Shown in pieces: positions 11,881 through 22,750 of a DNA stretch of 64,000 nt; within the stretch, counting starts at the first letter, position 1; each line of letters begins with the position of its first letter. Below the pieces are notes generated by a model. That model saw only the letters and a list, made by a program, of their open reading frames with translations, had not been told where the DNA came from and did no database searches. Both the position numbers and the translations under genes were made by a program. Source of the stretch: Prosopocoilus inquinatus (taxonomy: Eukaryota; Arthropoda; Insecta; Coleoptera; Lucanidae); NCBI GenBank assembly GCA_036172665.1, contig CM069872.1:54608101-54672100 (forward strand), written 5' to 3'.

Positions 11881-12523
11881 AATCAAGACAGAAAGTTTGA
11901 ATAAAAGAAAAAACAGGAATTGCAAAATCAGAAATGTCAAATGGAACCAAGAAAAGACAAAAAATAATCGGATCGGATTACAATTTAAAGTAAAATTAAA
12001 GTAAATTTAGAAAAAGAATTTGTTTAATATTTTAGAAATATTAGTAAAATTTGAAAGGGACCCGATGGAATTTTTATTTTTTTGTAAGGCGTCGACACAT
12101 AAAAAAAGGTTGGGGACCCCCGGGGAGCTATATTGAAGTTTAAAAGCCAATGAATTAGTTTTGCTTGAAACACGGACCGAGCTCGAAAAGGAATCAATCT
12201 ATAATTGAACCAGTCAGAGTTTAGATTTTTGCAACTACAGCCGGAACAGGCGTAACCAAAGCAAGCCATTCTAAAGTTAAACTATTACACAAATGAAATG
12301 AAAGAATTCAGATGCAAATATTTATTTAACAGAGATACCTAAATGAAACATCTAATGCATTATTTAGGGCAACCTTTTGCGAATTTACTTCGCTATTTAA
12401 TTAACTTAATTTAACTTTACTTTTCCAAATAAGTACTCCTAGTAAAAATTAAAATTACATTAAAATTGTAGAAACAAAAAAGAAATGTAAATTTCGCGTT
12501 GCAATTGACATGGTTGAACTACG
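11881..12523. other. AT-rich spacer, no gene seen
   Basis: The tail of the AT-rich array grades into unique sequence. A GGTTGGGGACCCCCGGGG block lies near 12106-12124. No recognised gene; the 81-residue minus frame at 12024-12269 has no motif. Confidence 0.5.
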
Positions 12524-12766
12524 TCCCGTTCAGTCATGCGTTCAGCATAGGAGTAGACAACGACACAATACAATTGCCGCCGGGGGAAATATCAATGGTT
12601 TCATACTTTACGTTAAGGCCCAGTCTTGTCATCTCTGATTAACTTTAACCGTTAATTAATTCCCATAGAAACAAACAATTGTCTCTATAATTGTAACTAT
12701 GGGAATAAATCAACGATTAAAGTTAAGGAGATATGAACATATCAGCCGTAAAATATGTAAGTAAGC
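12524..12766. repeat. 243-bp dispersed element, copy B, with the same hairpin
   Basis: This matches 8822-9064 over the full 243 bp without gaps, at an offset of 3702 and with about six substitutions. Hairpin arms correspond to 12630-12667 and 12698-12735. Substitutions in the right arm (AAGGAGATATG against AACGAGAGATG) slightly weaken pairing relative to copy A. Confidence 0.8.
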
Positions 12767-13097
12767 CTCGGCGAAAGGCTAAATAACACAACACAAACGT
12801 GTTAGGATGTAACAATCAAATTGACGTTGGAAATCAAATCGGACCCGATCGAACGAGCGGACTGGATTTCGCTTAAAAGGCGATTTATGAACTAATTAAT
12901 ATAATTAGCTAAAATAAATCTGCTGCAAGTCATGCACCGCGACGCGCGCAACGTGCCGATATTGTCCACAGATAGGACAAAATAGTAAAGGAAAGCGCAT
13001 ACTTTACAGGTTAGGTTAGGTGGCAGGGTCGGGTAGGGTCAAAGTCGTCCGACAGATCCGCGGCGTTCTTTGAATTCTACGAGTGATCAGCGCTTGG

Positions 13098-13174
13098 CGA
13101 TGCACCGCGTGGTCGGGCTTGCTACTGCAAAGGAGCGCGTGCCGAAGTAGCGAGCCCGACCACGCGGAGCATCG
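13098..13174. repeat. GC-rich near-perfect hairpin, 28-bp arms and 21-nt loop
   Basis: The left arm 13098-13125 contains CCGCGTGGTCGGGCTTGCTAC. The right arm 13147-13174 contains GTAGCGAGCCCGACCACGCGG. They pair along 28 positions with two mismatches. After two more mismatches the pairing resumes for CGCTT/AAGCG, giving a stem of about 35 bp. The size and loop resemble a microRNA-type or foldback precursor, but no known microRNA seed was recognised. A short TTAGGTTAGG run lies about 85 bp to the left. Confidence 0.75.
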
Positions 13175-13260
13175 TGAAGCGGACCTGGTGCCTCGACAAT
13201 GGCCGGATTTCTTTGCCGAACTGAGCTTTGACGGATTGACCCTCCAGGGATGACCAGCCA

Positions 13261-13999
13261 AAACGAGATGAGACGGAAAGTCGAAGGAATAATTAATTTG
13301 GCAACAACGAATCCAATAAAAATTCCAACGAAAGTAGACCCAAGTAAAAGAGCGACTCTAAATAAAAGAGACCTGCCTGTCCGTTTACGCGCTCTTTTTT
13401 TTTCTAAATTTTATTTAAAATCTTAATTAATCCGAATGAAGAAGCAACTCTTCACGGTGCGGTTGTTTTTGATTTAGTTTCGGCGATCAATTTAAATTAA
13501 TTAAATTATCAATTAAAGTAATTGCAATTAATTAAATTAGATTAATTGATTAATTAATTAAATTAATTGCCGACGGTCGAAAGAATAATTAATTCGGCAA
13601 GAAAGAATACAATAAAAATTCCAATTTCAAATAGGCCCGAGTAGAAAACGATTCTGAACGAAAGAGAGAAGGGAATAACGCCACACAGCGCTGTAATTAA
13701 CCGGGTTAAAACAAAAGCCATCGGCATTTTGCAATGGGACACGGCGAGCCGTTCTAATTCCAGACGAACTGCACTAGTCGAATCCTCCGTGCTAATAATA
13801 ATAATAACTCTGCACAGAACCATGAGATGATATAACACACACAACCTTCTCGAACGGTGTCGGTATCGACAATTATTGCGAGAAGATCGGCCTGTACGCG
13901 TTTCCGGCCTGACCTCGTTATATTTGTATACAGTCGAGTTGTCAAAGACAAAAAGCAACAACCAAATAATGTCAATACCTCGGCGCATCGGAAACGTCA
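13261..13999. other. Non-coding stretch with an AATTAATT-rich strip
   Basis: Positions 13480-13570 are nearly all A and T, built from TTAATTAAATTA-like words. The 186-residue minus frame (13563-14123) and overlapping plus and minus frames carry no recognised domain and run into the repeat array at 14.0 kb. Confidence 0.5.
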
Positions 14000-14755
14000 G
14001 TACTTGACGAGAGATGGCGCTCCGGAAGACAATTTTAAAGAAATCAACCCGGTACGTTGCAATTTTAAGGACACGGGGCGATTTTCTCCTCGTCGATTTT
14101 CTTTTGTTCTGCACAATTAACATTTAGAAAAACCTCCCGTTCAGAAACCGCCCGGTTTTTGACAATAGATGGCGTTCAGATTTCACAACTAGGTCACGCT
14201 TTATCACCGTCTTCCTTTCGTTTCGTTCTGCAGAGTTAACATTCAAAAAAAAAAAAACCTTAAAAATCTTAGCTGTAATCCTGTCAGGTTTTGACGAGAG
14301 ATGGCGTTCTCACAAAATCGATAACTGATAGTGTCACAGGGCATGGAATTTTCGTGTGTTTTCGTCGAATTTCTTTTGTTTTGTTCTGCAAAGTTGACAT
14401 GAAGAAGAAGGTAGCCAAAAGCTCTGAGACTGTACTTCCCCGTCGCGAAACGCTCGTTTCTGACAAGAGATGGCGTTCTAGAAGGCAATTTCACAAAACC
14501 ACGACGGTGGGAAGGTTTCTCGTGTATTTTCGTCGGCTTTCTTTTGTTTCTTGTTTTGTGTGAAATTAATATTTTGCGCAAGTTTGGAAAATCCGCGCTA
14601 TATTTTCGGATTAAGAACCGAACCGTCAGTTTTTGACAAGAGATGGCGTTTTAGAGGGCGATTTTTAAAAATAAATCGGAAATGTCACAGTACTTAGAGT
14701 TCTCGTGTGTTATCATCGTCATTCTTTTGTTTCGTTCTGTAAGATTAATACCCAC
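14000..14755. repeat. 130-173-bp tandem repeat, 5 units, each with an AGATGGCG word
   Basis: Units share TTGAC(G/A)A(G/T) followed by AGATGGCG at 14012, 14167, 14299, 14468 and 14641, then a TTTTCGTCG..TTCTTTTGTT block and a TTCTGCA-AGTTAACAT-like block. Units are diverged and of unequal length. All start the AGATGGCG word in the same orientation. Confidence 0.8.
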
Positions 14756-14777
14756 GCTTGGTTTCAGACCATGTATG

Positions 14778-14959
14778 TGTTGCGTAATAATGCCCACTCA
14801 GTGGTGTTGACGTGGGTAAATACAACGCACGTGTTGTAAAATAATGCCCACTTAGTGGTGCCGACGTGGGTAACGACAACGTACGTGTTGTAAAATAATG
14901 CCCACTCAGTAGTGTCGACGTGGGTAACGACGACGTACGTGTTGTTAAATAATGCCCGC
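14778..14959. repeat. 54-bp minisatellite, about 3.4 copies
   Basis: TGTTGTAAAATAATGCCCAC starts units at 14778, 14832, 14886 and 14940. The period is exactly 54. Units contain TCGACGTGGGTAACGAC. Few substitutions separate the copies. Confidence 0.9.
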
Positions 14960-16405
14960 TCTAGTTCAACACTGAAGACCCCCTGCGTTGTTGGTGACTT
15001 TAATTGTAAATTATAGTAGTAACGACAATAAATTATTATTATTATTATTTTTTTTTGGGCGCACGATTCTCGTTCAACTTACATTTACGGTTTAAACACG
15101 CGTTAGAGAACGTGCGATAAGCGCTCGGTTTAATTACAGCGCACGTTTAATTATCGATAAAACGCCGGCGACACGCAAAATTCGCATCGAATTTTACGTC
15201 TCCTGATACACCCCCGCCCCCTCCCCCTCCCGACCTTCGCCCCTCGGGAGACGCGAAGAAATCTCTTAATGTAATTGCCCTCCGTGCAAGCGCGCGTTAT
15301 TTAAGCAGGCAACCGGGGCGGAAAAATCTCGTAAAGTAAAACAACCTCCCCGCCCCCCCCCCCCCCGCCCCCTCCGACGCTCTAACGAAAACGGCCCGCG
15401 ATAAAATTTAACGTATGCATAAAATTTAATTAACCATTGGAAGTAGTTAACAGTTGTTCATTATTCAGAACGGACCCTTATGAATAAATATTAAAGTAAG
15501 GCTGATTTATTTCGGCGGGCGGGCGGGCGGCGGCGGCGGCGGAGGCGGCGAGCCGGGCGCGCACTTTATACTTTCGTTCGCATTTATACTGTGTACCGGC
15601 TTGTAGTACTAAATTAAGCACAATGTGGTGGGGGGGCGGGTACAGAATGTGAGAATATGGTGCGGTGGAGGCGCGCCCCCGGACACGTAATATCGCCCCC
15701 ACAAATCGTCGTCGTCGTCGTGCTAAATCCATTGAATATTATTGGTGGACCGCGCGCGGTGATTATCGTATCGTCCCTTTCGCGCGCGGCGCTTTAAACA
15801 AATACAATTTCGATTGTCCGCGACCCCCGCCCCCCCGCTCTCCCCCTCCCCATTGCGTTGTTGTTAATGGGAATTTTTTTAGGAGGGTGATGATGAGATG
15901 ATGAGATTTTCTCCTCCTGGAATTTGGGCTGGCGCGCGGAGGGGCGGTCGGCGAAAGGAGGAAAGGCGAAACACGCCGCCGATATTATTAAACCCGTACC
16001 CGCCACCCCACCCCTGGCAATTTTATTTTTCAAAACAAAATGAAACACTCTCCTTCCGATATTTTAGAGCGATGTTCAGGTGTTTCACGTACGCTACCGG
16101 CTAGTTTCGTATGCGCTCGGAGCAAATTATGTGCGCTAGCGCAAGGAATCGCGCCTGAAATATTCATGCGCTAGCGGCGGATTTTATTTCCGTTCGTGTT
16201 GTATAAATAAATTCGAGAGAGAAGGAAGAGATGCGCCGCGCCGTGCAAAAATTTCCGTTGGCTTTATTTGAGCGCGGCGTGTCTTCGGGGTTTTGGACAA
16301 TGACGAATTTGTCGTTATCCAAAATGATTTGTTTTAAACAGGATTCTTCCGCCTCTTATTTATCTCAGTGACCCCTCCCCCCTCCCTCCTTTTTGTAATT
16401 TCTAA
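14960..16405. other. GC/AT-skewed non-coding stretch, no gene seen
   Basis: Contains a (TTA)n/poly-T strip near 15028-15055, C-runs near 15205-15230 and 15345-15365, a GGC/GGCG cluster at 15513-15550, and purine- and pyrimidine-rich strips near 15820-15850. Short frames overlap on both strands without motifs. Confidence 0.5.
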
Positions 16406-16407
16406 CA

Positions 16408-16865
16408 GGCGACACAGCCTACAGGTAGGCCCCATCAGAATATCCATCGGCGTAAAATCTGCGTGTCGTAAAACGTACAGCCTACAGGTGGGACTCATCT
16501 GAGTACCCCCGGCGTAAAATCTGCGTGTCGTAAAAGGAACAGCCTACAGGTGGGACCGCTCTTCTAAATACTCCCGGCGTAAAATCTGCGTGTCGTAAAA
16601 GGTACAGCCTACAGGTGGGACCGCTCTTCTAAATACTCCCGGCGTAAAATCTGCGTGTCGTAAAAGGTACAGCCTACAGGTGGGGCCACTGATCTGAATA
16701 CTCCCTGCGTAAAATCTGCGTGTCGTAAAAGGTACAGCCCACAGGTGGGGCGGCTGATCTGAATACTCCCTGCGTAAAATCTGCGTGTCGTAAAATGTAC
16801 AGCCTACAGGTGGGACTCATCAGAATAGTCCCGGCGAAAAATCTGCATGTCCTAGAAGGTATCGT
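16408..16865. repeat. 62-67-bp tandem repeat, 7 copies
   Basis: The core ACAGCCTACAGGTGGGACC...ACTCCCGGCGTAAAATCTGC then GTGTCGTAAAA recurs from about 16410 to 16860. Single or mutated copies of the second half recur at 18505-18530, 19983-20126 and 22380-22412, so the unit is dispersed as well as tandem. Confidence 0.9.
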
Positions 16866-18480
16866 AGTCTCCTCGTCAGTCGTTTCGTTTTCGTATCTCG
16901 GTGCTTCTGATTAGTTTAGTTCCTAACCTCTAAAGCTCTAACGCCTTTTATTACTTGAGCTTTCTATGTTTCCTTGGGCCTGACTCCGCTAGGTTTTCAT
17001 TAAAAAAAAATTCCTTATGAGAATTTCTGACCCGCAATGCGGACGACATGAGAAACTGTGACCTGTCAACAAACGACGAGATAAATTATGTTAACGCGAG
17101 ACGTTGAGCGTCGCCCTCTATCGCATTTTTCCTATAATCTGTCTGCCACGTGTAAGACAAGACTAACAATTGTTTGTTTTTTCGCTGTTCGTTTCACGTT
17201 TCTCTTTTTATTACGACTACATTTTATTGTTACGTTCATTTTTTAAATTTATTCGTTTGTTTCTTTCACTTCTTCATGTAATTTCGTAAAAATTCTTTTT
17301 TTTTAATTTTTACTTTTTCAATTTTATATTATTTATAATTATTATTTACAACTGCGTTTCGTTTCGATTTAAAAATTATTTTCTCTTTAAATGTTAAAAC
17401 TTATTTTTCTTATTTTTTGTTCTAATGCGATTCCTTTCATTTTTTTTTTATCATTAATCCGTTGAATATCGGTGTAAAATCGACGGAAATTTTGTTTATG
17501 CTTTTTTTTCTAAACGAATCTTTTACTTTAAAAAAATTTATTCATTCTTTAAAATTTAAAATATATTTCAAAATGCAAACGTTATTGGTACTGGAAAAAA
17601 AAATGTTGTTTCCTTAGGTCTTCTTCTTCTTTTTCTTTCCGAAAAATTCGTTATCGGTAACATAAACAAAAGACGATCAATCAATTACCAAATCCAAGAA
17701 GCAAAAAGAAAAAATGCCCGATGATTTGATTATAAAAAAAAAATAAAATCTTTCGTTTTCAGAAGTGATAAGAATAAAGAAACCGATGGAATTTGTCAAT
17801 TTTTTTTCAAGGCACAGAAATCGAACGTTTTTCGGTTTTTTCTTCGTCGTCTTCTTCTTGTTCTTGCCAAGGACGAGGCGTTTCTTCTTCCACCAGGGCA
17901 CCGGGTCATCTCCGAGCGTAGTCGTATAATTCGTATAATTGACGTTTAAGATGCGGCGGTAACTTTTGATCTAGAAAATACGCAATTCATGCGCCCATGG
18001 ACGTCTGCTTGATTTTTCCTAGACTTTTTCGACGTTCAACCGCCAACACGCAATGAGATAATTACACTAGAACGTTAAAAGCGTCGCGTCTTCTTGGTTT
18101 GAATGCGAAACGGAAAAATGAGTAACGAACGCGCGGGAGATGAATCGCGGCCTTTGCGCACTTCTCGGGGAGATAATTTACGCATGTACAGGGTGACCCC
18201 TGACAAGCAGTTTTTCAAGCAGTAGCGCTCTGTTCTTTGTAATCCAACTCAACTCAGCTTTCGCTTTTTTTCTAAATTTAAATACATGTAAAAGTGAAAA
18301 GAAAAGCGCATCGGAGGGGAGGGGGGGGGAACTTTTCACATCTGAAGTCATCTGAATTTTTCACATCTGAAGTCCACTGTATTAAAGCTTTCCTCAAAAA
18401 ATAATAGACGGTCAATCAACTACGATCAACCACATGTAGATACGGTCTTTGTGGGTTACAGTTGAATCCAACCTGCAAGG
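16866..18480. other. AT-rich non-coding stretch, no gene seen
   Basis: T-rich from 17160 to 17640 with many poly-T runs. A 74-residue minus frame at 17677-17901 is Lys/Phe-rich low complexity. A short direct duplication (TTTTCACATCTGAAGTC) lies near 18333-18375. Confidence 0.5.
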
Positions 18481-18499
18481 TCTAACAGGTGGGGCGCCC

Positions 18500-19900
18500 C
18501 TTAGAATACTCGCGGCGTAAAAATCTGCGTGTTCAGGAGCTCTTTGCACAAGTAAGGGACGCCTCGGTTTCGATTTCTGCGCAAACTTTGCGAAAATTTC
18601 GCTTTAGCCCAGCCTGCGACATTCTGATATTTCCAAGGCACTAACGATAAACTGGATGCCCGTCCCTCGTAATAAATCGCAAATGCTTCTCGGAAAGAAT
18701 GCGTTCTTATAACTTTGCTTGAACAAACCTGTATACATTGGTGCACGTTGGTTAACGCGCACGTGCACTTTCTTTGTAAACGGAACAGACACCTAGCGTT
18801 TCGATTTTTGCTCAAATTTTGTACGTTTTCGTAAAGTCCGGCGTGCGACATTTTGATATTTTCGGGACACCAATGACAAACTGGACGCTGTACCGTCGCA
18901 GTATAACGTAAATGATTCTTCTCGAAGAAAATGCGTTCTTGTAACTTCGAATGAACCTGTAACTTGTAATCTTGTGACTTTGAACAAATCTGTGTAGATC
19001 CGTACGCCATGAATAAGGCCCAGGCCCAATTTCCAATTGCAAAAGAAGCGGACGTCACGGCGCTGAGTTTTGCCGCAATTTTCTGTACTTGTAGTAAATT
19101 TCGTTTTTAAAGTCCAGTTTGCGACATTTTGATATTTTCATGACACTAATGATAAACTGGGCCGCGTTTGAAATACAAAATGGCTCGCTTTGAGTACCCC
19201 ATCGTAAGAGGCCAATTTTCTTGCTACGGTCTGATCGCATTCCACTTCAAAAACCTTGCTTGTCTTTTGTTTTTTTTTTTTTATGTGATTCTCCCTGCGA
19301 GTATCCGATTCTTCCGTGCAGTTTCTAGGGTATGCATTCCGAAGTGAGGGAAAAACGGTGTAAAAATCTGCGTGGATTACAGTTTTCTCTTTGTAAACGG
19401 AACAGACACCTCGCGTTCCGATTTTTGCGCAAATTTTGTACGTTTTCGTAAAGTCCGGCGTGTGACATTTTGATATTTTCGGGACACCAATGACAAACTG
19501 GACGAAGTACCGTCGCAATATAACGCAAATGATTCTTCTCGAAGAAAATGCGTTCTCGTAACTTCGAATGAACCTGTAACTTGTAATCTTGTGACTTTGA
19601 ACAAATCTGTGTAGATTCGTGCACAATGATTAAGGCGCAGCAACAATTTCCAATTGCAAAAGAAGTGGACGTCACGGCGTTGAGTTTTGGCGCAATTTTC
19701 TGTACGTGTAGTAAATTTCGTTTTTAAGTCCAGTTTGCGACATTTTGATATTTTCATGACACTAATGATAAACTGGGCCGCGCTTGAAATACAAAATGTC
19801 TCGCTTTGAGTACCCCATCGTAAGAAGCCAATTTCTTTACTACGGTCTGCTCGCGCTCCACTTCAAAAATCTTGCTCGAATTTTGTTATCGATTTTTTTT
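18500..19900. repeat. 617-bp higher-order repeat with nested subunits of about 250-350 bp
   Basis: TCTTTGTAAACGGAACAGAC starts at 18771 and again at 19388, a period of 617. Within each, subunits repeat the blocks GCGACATTTTGATATTTTC, CACCAATGACAAACTGG and GAAAATGCGTTCTTGTAACT. A related, more diverged subunit occupies 18545-18770. Many overlapping minus frames (up to 185 residues) mirror this structure and contain repeated peptides. No domain was recognised. Confidence 0.85.
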
Positions 19901-19982
19901 TTTGTATGTGATTCCCCCTGCGGGTGTCCGATTTTTCCGTGCAATTTTAGCGTATGCGTTCCGAAGCGGGGGGAAAAACGGC

Positions 19983-20126
19983 GTGTAGTGACGCCACCCC
20001 GAAATACTCCCGGCGTAAACATCTGCGTGTAGTTACGACACCCCGAAATACTCCCGGCGTAAACATCTGCGTGTAGTTACGACACCTCGAAATACTCCCG
20101 GCGTAAGATCTGCGTGTCGTAAAAAA
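19983..20126. repeat. 44-bp minisatellite, 3 copies
   Basis: GTGTAGTTACGACACCCCGA starts copies at 19983, 20027 and 20071. Each contains AATACTCCCGGCGTAAACAT, the same core as in the 16.4-kb array. The array ends about 300 bp from the 20425-20595 exon. Confidence 0.9.
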
Positions 20127-20424
20127 TCGAGTAAACGCATCGTTGTTTCATATAAAATGGAATGCACTGTGGTTAACCGTCGTCCATCGTCCCTTTTAAG
20201 GCCGGCTGCGCACGAATTATGCGCAATGGTTTTTTTTTCTTTTTAATTTTATTTCGAATGCACGTGTAATGTCCCGCCGACTAATTTGGCGGTGCGGGGG
20301 GCGGCGTTCGTGCACTTAATAGGGCGTTTCGAGAGACGTAATTAATTTAATTGCGCCCGGACAGCTGCTAATAAAACAGCGCCGCGCAAATTTTGATACT
20401 GTAATTAATTAGATTAACCTTTAC

Positions 20425-20595
20425 CTTTCACGGCTTCTCTTGTTCCCTTGCGCAGGATAATTGGCTGTCCATCCTCTCGTTTCCACGCTATCCGCGGTAT
20501 CGGGTGACCCGTGGCCCTGCACCATAGAGTGGCGTTCTCACCCTCCGCCACCGACAGATCCCCGCTCGTGTCGTCGTACACAATGTCGGGCGGAA
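20425..20595 (-). CDS. Exon of the same DIP/lachesin-type Ig protein (first half of an Ig domain)
   Basis: The minus strand reads AATAATTTCCAG then the exon from 20595, ending at 20425 before GTAAAGG. It has 171 nt in phase 1-1. The two leading bases complete a codon xTT, probably Val, followed by PPDIVYDDTSGDLSVAEGEN, then ATLWCRATGHPIPRIAWKRE, then DGQPIILRKGTREAVK. PPDI opens Ig domain 2 in DIP and lachesin relatives, WC carries the first disulfide cysteine, and I-A-W is the core tryptophan. N-A-T is a possible N-glycosylation site. Cysteine spacing to YLC in the 900-1028 exon fits one Ig fold. Expected product: a secreted or GPI-anchored cell-surface recognition protein. No Ig1 exon was found at higher coordinates. 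The call does not rest on long-ORF length, because this exon has no start codon and sits inside a longer splice-bounded frame. Confidence 0.92.
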
Positions 20596-20599
20596 CTGG

Positions 20600-22750
20600 A
20601 AATTATTTTTCATTATTTTTCGTTTTGCGAGCTTGCCGGAATGAGTTCGTACAATAAATATGTGTGTGTGTGTGTGAGTGCCGGTGGGCGTTTATTTAAC
20701 GTCGCACCCCCCAACAACCCCCCCATGACAAGTCATATCATCACCATTACTACCTACTACTAGTTTTGATATTGTTCTGTTAGCTCGTTTTGAAGTGTTT
20801 CTTTTTTTTTTATTTTTCATTTCAATTCTGCCTCTACCTCCGAGATCATAAAGTCGAGAAATGCACGATGCAATTTTCAAAACGTTTCAGGATGCTTCCT
20901 TCCTCCCCCTATTACGCCCGATTGTTATTTGTTTACTTTATTATTCCCAAACTTTTAAGAGATTACCGCGTTCTTAACATTCAACGTGCTCCGCCGGCTA
21001 CGACGCGCATTCATAACTTCCGGGAGTCCCAGAAGTTTCCGATTTGATATATTATGCAAAAATATTCGCTCATAATGCGTCCCGTACACTTTGTGTTTCA
21101 CTGATATTCGCCGCGCGCTCGCGAACTCAGTCCTTCTACTCCTCCTCCTCCTCCTATTCAAAACGAATAATAAAAGTTTTGCCCGCCTTTAATATGAGAG
21201 CAGATTTTCTGTTTTCGTGTTTTCAACGCTCTCTACTCCTCCTCCTTCTTCCCCCCCCCCCCCCCGGCCCCGGCCCCCTCACCCGCCCACCTTCACCGTT
21301 TTGCTAACCTGCAATCTCGATCTATTGTTCTGATAAGGAGAAAAGAAAAATTTCGTTTAAATAAGAAACCTTACAGTCGCAGTAAGTCGTGTTGCTTCTT
21401 TTATGAGTTGGTGTTTGTTTATTAAAACAGTTTAATTTATCGAAGTAAATGCACACACAGGCGCCGGTATACCTGCGTTACATACAAACATGCATTAAAT
21501 GCCTAACACAATAATTAAAATAGCACGTTGGGTTTGGCGAAGGTCACGGGGGTTGCTCGCGCGTTACTTAGCCGCCATGTACTCGCAGTCGCGTCGGCAC
21601 GTCGAGTTTCGTGTGCGTGTCGATGGTAGCCAACCGCCGGACGTCCGCGACCCGTAGCGATTGCCCTCACGTATTCGACCGTCGTTGAATGCTTGATTCG
21701 CCTCCCGGATAAAATAAGCGATGGAGAAGCGTCGGTGGAAAAGATAACAGAGTCAGAACGAAAGCCCAAAACGGGAAGGCGACAACGCAAAGCGGATTCG
21801 TCCGTTGAAACAAAGAAATCGTATAAAACATGGGTGGCCAAAGTGGAGTCTCAAGTTGAAACAAAGAAATCGTATAAAACATGGGTGGCCAAAACGGAGT
21901 CTCAAGTTACCTCAATTTCGATTTATCGGGATAGGAACGGGTCATCCGCTTGGCGTTAAAGTTATTTAAAGCGACTCGTAAGAATTCCGGTAATTCCCGC
22001 CAATTGGAATCTCGCATAAAATTAATAGCAACGATTCTCGACACACGTTAACACGTCTGTCTGGACCTTGTAACGCGAGACGCAAAGTACAGCGTGGAGT
22101 AGACGCCGCGTTGGAAGGACTTGTGAGCGAGTCAAGGTGGCTAGCCAATTAGGATTCAGAAATGGGGGTCACATGACCTCCAGAATCCAATAAAAGCTGT
22201 GATTATATCAAAGCGCCCAAACGGAAACAACAGTGTGGCCAACTGGCAACCACTGTATCGTACCACACGTGAATGCTAGAAAAGAACCGGGGAATTAAAT
22301 TGCAATATTTTATTTTTCGTTTGTCTTTCTGCAGGCCACACCCACATGACGCAACATTTCGAAACAATCGCGAGCTAGCGAGAATACTCCCGGCGTAAAA
22401 TCTGCGTGTTGTAAACAGCTTCATGTAAAATGATTTATTTTTTTCTTTACAAAAGCGAATCCAAACCAGGGACGTACATGCACGTTGTAAAGGTTAGGGT
22501 TAAGGTTTCGATTTTAATTTTAAGCCGATTTCGGTTACGGTTTCAGTTAGGGTTTCCTGTCGGTTTGGGTTAGGTTTTTTTTTCCTTTAGAAAAAATCAA
22601 GATAAGTAAATACCTATAACGAAATAAAATTACATTTCTTAAACACAAGTTGAGCTTCTTCATTTTAATTTTAATTGATTTTTAATCTTTAACAATTTCT
22701 ATACGTTTAATTTTTCTTGCGATTTTTAGTTTTTACTTGTGTTAAATGTG
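20600..22750. other. Non-coding stretch upstream of the Ig exon
   Basis: Contains a (GT)n near 20660, a 15-C run near 21250-21265, and a TTAGGGTT-type strip at 22480-22575. It also holds a stray copy of the 16.4-kb repeat core at 22380-22412. No exon was recognised here on either strand. Confidence 0.5.
21798..21906. repeat. 51-bp tandem duplication
   Basis: GTTGAAACAAAGAAATCGTA and the following ACATGGGTGGCCAAA(G/A)(T/C)GGAG occur twice in tandem, with a 51-bp period. The plus frame 21693-21959 (88 residues) therefore repeats VETKKSYKTWVAK. The period is a multiple of 3, but with no other support I do not call a gene. Confidence 0.8.

Larger units (their letters stand above)
1029..20424 (-). 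other. 19.4-kb phase-1 intron of the Ig gene
   Basis: This is bounded by a donor GT at 20424-20423 (exon AAAG then GTAAAGG on the minus strand) and an acceptor AG at 1030-1029. Both flanking exons are on the minus strand, in matching phase, and encode consecutive halves of one Ig domain. The interval is filled with the tandem repeats and hairpins listed separately, and no further exon was recognised inside it. The single-intron interpretation is inference from phase and domain continuity. An unrecognised cassette exon cannot be excluded. Confidence 0.8.

Noticed and set aside
13010..13021. TTAGGTTAGG as a telomere repeat
   Set aside because: Only two units, inside an intron. Not evidence of a telomere beyond chance.
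13563..14123. 186-residue minus frame
   Set aside because: Overlaps an AATTAATT strip and the start of the AGATGGCG repeat array. Competing frames are open on both strands and no motif is present.
16408..16865. Short regular repeats as a CRISPR array
   Set aside because: Units are contiguous tandem copies without unique spacers, in a spliced eukaryotic context.
18501..19757. Several overlapping minus frames of up to 185 residues with repeated peptides such as VCHWCPENIKMSHAGLYENV
   Set aside because: They follow the 617-bp repeat, occur in more than one frame over the same DNA, and match no family.
22480..22575. GGTTAGGGTTAAGG-type strip as telomeric DNA
   Set aside because: The words are irregular and grade into the AT-rich repeat with GTTGGGTTGACC. 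No regular telomere unit.
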